This document shows, piece by piece, positions 61,499 through 64,000 of a DNA stretch of 64,000 nt. The position numbers and the translations under genes are program-made. The notes beneath the pieces are model-generated. The model was not told the DNA's origin, searched no databases, and worked only from the letters and a program-made list of their open reading frames with translations. The stretch spans positions 78,334,028 to 78,398,027 of the forward strand of contig NC_088295.1 in assembly GCF_032854445.1 (NCBI RefSeq). The letters are read 5' to 3'. The stretch is from Liolophura sinensis. Lineage: Eukaryota > Mollusca > Polyplacophora > Chitonida > Chitonidae. Numbering within the stretch: position 1 is the stretch's first letter; each line of letters starts with the position of its first letter.

Positions 61499-61908
61499 CT
61501 CAGACCCCCATTAATTTTCCACAGGCGACAATGTTAACGTCTAGCGCTGTAGCTCAGTCCCAAACATTCCGGGGCCAGTAAGCTTTGGTGCATACCTGGC
61601 CAAGCCTGTGAAAAACAAGCTATAAAAATCTTGACATAGGTTGACCGTCAAAATCTGGACCTTTCCAAGCCCGCAGCTGGGAGGCATGCCTAGCAACGCC
61701 AAGTGGACGTCACTCGCAGCCTCATAACTACCTCAAACTTTGTGTCCTCTCGCCCAGAATTTCAAACTTTCATCAATACAGCTCCTATCTCCTCAAAGTT
61801 TATACAGTTTCCAACATTTTAATACCATGCATGCACCTGTACACCAAAAATGGCTGCCTGGGAGCAAAAAAAGACTTAACACCCTAAAATACACAGAATT
61901 ACATTCGT
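61499..61908 (+). repeat. Right direct repeat of the 4.4-kb unit
   Basis: Second copy of 57520-57930, followed by 17 bp ending in TGGGGGTCTG (61916-61925), which mirrors the left end. Confidence 0.92.
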
Positions 61909-62113
61909 GACACGTTGGGGGTCTGTGGTCACATCGACCGCCTGTAAGTCAAACGCAGGTGGCAGGTCAAACGAGAGAGTACAAATGCTGTTACAGAAAA
62001 GCTATCAGCTCATACACTGGCACTGGAACAGACTGTCGACTGAAGAGAGAGACGGAAAAGGAAGGAATGATATATAGCTGTCTGGGATCTAGAGAACACA
62101 AGACAACTTCAGA

Positions 62114-62232
62114 ATGGCGGAATTCAAACACAAACCATGGCTAATCGTGCTCACCGCCTTGATGTCGTTGTTTGCCCTTATACAGTATCTGTTCAACGCC
62201 TTTGCCGGTCAGCCATCCTGGTCAGGAGGTCA
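62114..62232 (+). CDS. Candidate first exon with an N-terminal membrane segment
   Basis: ATG at 62114 opens MAEFKHKPW followed by about 20 hydrophobic residues (LIVLTALMSLFALIQYLFNA), a good signal anchor. The frame runs on, but a possible donor (GAG|GTCAGC) lies near 62229. Upstream sequence is purine-rich and plausible as 5' UTR. No downstream exon could be paired inside the window, so this is a weak, unassigned candidate. Confidence 0.3.
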
Positions 62233-62259
62233 GCCTAACAAAATAACAGTAGTTATTTT

Positions 62260-62410
62260 AGTTAATTTCATTGTTACTTATCGCCTTACTCATGAATTTC
62301 TGACTTATACTGGGGCGGGCGGTTGTTAGTTGTTATGAGTGGAACTATCCGGAATGCCCGTGGAAAACCATCGACATTCGTCAAGTAATTGACGAATTTT
62401 CCTCACATAT
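62260..62410 (-). repeat. SINE-1 degenerate copy
   Basis: 'taattt..attg..acttatcgccttactcatgaatttctgacttatac' follows the order of the reversed SINE-1 3' half. Heavily mutated. Positions 62411-62755 show nothing recognisable. Confidence 0.5.
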
Positions 62411-62756
62411 GACATACAGATATGCACATTATGCATATTGGGTGGAAGGCACAAGGTCTTCAAGGAACATTAGATTATTTATTAAGGGCCCACAGTCAGT
62501 GACAGGAGGGTAATTTGCAAATTCCCCTCACAAGGACAGGGTGTGACCATGCCCTACAAAGGTTACCGTACATATATAGTGTGACCCATGGCTAGCGATT
62601 GAAATGCAAGAATCTATAGTCACCAGATCACAGCCCGCTCCTGTACTTACATTATGTGTACATTATCACGCATGTAGCGCCGCATATACATGTATATAGA
62701 ATTGTGCCCCAAATTACCGAGTCCATGTGGAGGGCCAAATTAAGATTTAATTGAGA

Positions 62757-63035
62757 ATTATCGATATCGCTAATTCATTTATTTCTATCGATAAAAGAAT
62801 TACTGATATTGATAAACATTTATTGTTATCAATAAATATTTATCGATATCAATAAATGAATGATGGATATTAATTATTCATTTATGAATATCAATATTTC
62901 ATTTATCAATATCAATAATTATGTGCCATTTATCGATATCGATAAATTAATTAGAGATTTTGATAAAAGAATTAGCGATATCGATAAATGAATTAGGGTT
63001 ATTGATAAATGAATTAGCGATATTGATAAATAGTG
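62757..63035. repeat. ATCGAT-rich palindromic satellite, array 1
   Basis: Tandem units of about 21 bp on the theme GAATTAGCGATATCGATAAAT. They include the perfect palindrome TATCGATATCGATA and appear in both orientations. A second array starts at 63805. Confidence 0.88.
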
Positions 63036-63196
63036 TTTCAATGGAAATGACTGCTTCCACTATGTTGTTACGCTGGATAAAACAGAGGTTTATGTATGAT
63101 TCAACTGATATTGATATATTACATTTAAATTACCTTTGTGTGATCAACCGTTTTCGCCATAAAGTTCCATCAGCAAACTCCAGTAACAAGATGAAT

Positions 63197-63245
63197 TTAT
63201 TATTTATTTATTTATTTATTTGCTCAAGAATATTTAACATATACA
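63197..63245 (-). repeat. SINE-1 3' tail fragment
   Basis: (TTTA)n followed by 'gctcaagaatatttaacatata', like the reversed SINE-1 end. Confidence 0.55.
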
Positions 63246-63381
63246 TTTGGAAACAGGAATTTCTTTTCTACTGCTAAAATACACTTCTAGTTTATTTCTC
63301 TTTCGCTTGATAAACCAGAAACTGATAGTTTACACTATATTAGCCGAATACTTTACCTATAAAGTTAAGTTTTGTTGAGAA

Positions 63382-63440
63382 ATGTGTATTATGTTGCTGA
63401 CTGGCTTACCTGTGCTAGTATTACTTCTACGCGGTGTAGG
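63382..63440 (+). CDS. Candidate signal-peptide exon
   Basis: ATG at 63382 encodes MCIMLLTGLPVLVLLLRGVG, a signal-peptide-like stretch that ends exactly at a strong donor (GTAG|GTAAGT, 63441). No partner exon is visible before the second satellite array, so function is unknown and the call is speculative. Confidence 0.25.
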
Positions 63441-63520
63441 TAAGTCATTCTCCACACCCACTTTTTCTTTAATGCCTACATTTGATGATAATGGTGCAGA
63501 TCGTAAATGTATACGGGCCT

Positions 63521-63811
63521 CTACCTCGCCTCTAGATTGGGGAGTGCCCTGTTTAGTGAATTCACAGCGTCTGCTGACAGCACTGAGTTTATTCGTGTCA
63601 AGTTTTCCAAATCCTGGGACAATCTATTGTTTAAGTTATCCAAATTACCAATATTTTGTTGTAGTCTTCTTTTAGTAATTTTGTTGTTTAGGACACGCAA
63701 AACATCGTCTACATCCGAAACATCCGACATTTGAACTAATTCAAATAACGCCAAAATCCCACGAGATGTTAGAAGGGAGCTATAAGGGCGATAAATAGCC
63801 ATATTCATCAA
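63521..63811 (-). CDS. Possible minus-strand exon with a helical, coiled-coil-like sequence
   Basis: A 96-codon frame whose second half is rich in Leu/Asn/Asp/Arg and polar, reading like an amphipathic helix (RRLQQNIGNLDNLNNRLSQD). A possible donor (GAG|GTAGAG) lies near 63530. It overlaps the tail of the second satellite array at its start codon, so the real start or an acceptor is probably nearer 63735. No family recognised. Confidence 0.22.
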   Translation of the reverse strand: MMNMAIYRPYSSLLTSRGILALFELVQMSDVSDVDDVLRVLNNKITKRRLQQNIGNLDNLNNRLSQDLENLTRINSVLSADAVNSLNRALPNLEAR

Positions 63812-64000
63812 TATCGTTAATATAAATTATCAATATCGATAAATAAATTAACGATATCGATAATTCATTTATCGACATCGCTAATTCATTTATTGATATC
63901 GATAAATATGGCCATTGATCGGTATCGATAAATAAATTAGCGATATCTATAATTTATTTATGGATGTTGGTAATTCATTTATTGATATCGATAATTCTCG
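63805..64000. repeat. ATCGAT-rich palindromic satellite, array 2 (runs off the window)
   Basis: Same 21-bp theme as 62757-63035 (GATATCGATAA, TTCATTTATCG), continuing to the last base. Confidence 0.88.

Larger units (their letters stand above)
57522..61925 (+). mobile_element. 4.4-kb transposon-like unit with direct repeats, transposase and His-Me endonuclease remnants
   Basis: The outer ends are CAGACCCCCA at 57522-57531 and its reverse complement at 61916-61925. About 410 bp is repeated directly at both ends (57520-57930 and 61499-61908). Between them lie a plus-strand Mutator-like transposase and a minus-strand His-Me finger endonuclease, both decayed. I see no convincing target-site duplication. 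Each end repeat by itself is also bounded by the inverted motif (57522-57965, 444 bp; 61501-61925, 425 bp), so two short non-autonomous elements flanking a separate element is a real alternative. Confidence 0.6.

Overview
This is a eukaryotic window. Genes are split by GT-AG introns, AATAAA signals follow two of the coding ends, and there are tRNA-derived SINEs with (AAAT)n tails, a Tc1/mariner element and several minisatellites. The repeat content and protein sequences suggest a marine lophotrochozoan, such as a mollusc or brachiopod. That placement is an inference from repeat style, not a database result.

From 1 to about 49,000 the window is one complex segmental duplication built from two genes. 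The first is a 4-exon D-2-hydroxyacid dehydrogenase of the glyoxylate/hydroxypyruvate reductase type (GRHPR-like, here D2HDH). The second is a 12-exon major-facilitator transporter that resembles SLC49A4 (DIRC2). The order is: SLC remnant (+, 816-1873), D2HDH-A (+, 3894-6749, broken), inverted SLC 3' fragment (-, 7874-9536), D2HDH fragment (+, 9985-10730), SLC copy 1 (+, 13231-23437, one frameshift), D2HDH-B (+, 27303-30529, broken), SLC copy 2 (+, 33501-43153, intact), D2HDH-C (-, 44294-46720, intact). About 2.5-9.97 kb is the inverted copy of about 40.4-48.6 kb. The middle consists of direct tandem copies with a period of about 19-20 kb. My splice models give exact open frames only for SLC copy 2 (1,560 nt, 519 aa) and D2HDH-C (984 nt, 327 aa). 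These two are convergent, tail to tail.

The duplicated units carry useful insertion markers. A 1.54-kb Tc1-like element in intron 7 of SLC copy 1 has a clean empty site in copy 2. SINEs are shared by some copies and absent from others, and a 363-bp insertion is shared by B and C but not A. A 43-bp minisatellite grows out of the exon 10 / intron 10 boundary of the transporter, so nearly every unit carries a splice donor.

From 49,000 to 57,500 the sequence is mostly non-coding, with minisatellites and SINEs. It also holds the 3' end of a minus-strand gene for a Cys-rich, probably zinc-binding protein with a Lys/Ser tail (exons 54436-54380, 52412-52308, 51864-51658). From 57,522 to 61,925 lies a 4.4-kb transposon-like unit with 410-bp direct repeats and 10-bp inverted ends. 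It holds a decayed Mutator-like transposase on the plus strand and, converging with it, a decayed His-Me finger (HNH-like) endonuclease on the minus strand. From 62,750 to the end, two arrays of an ATCGAT-rich palindromic satellite flank about 770 bp with weak exon candidates.
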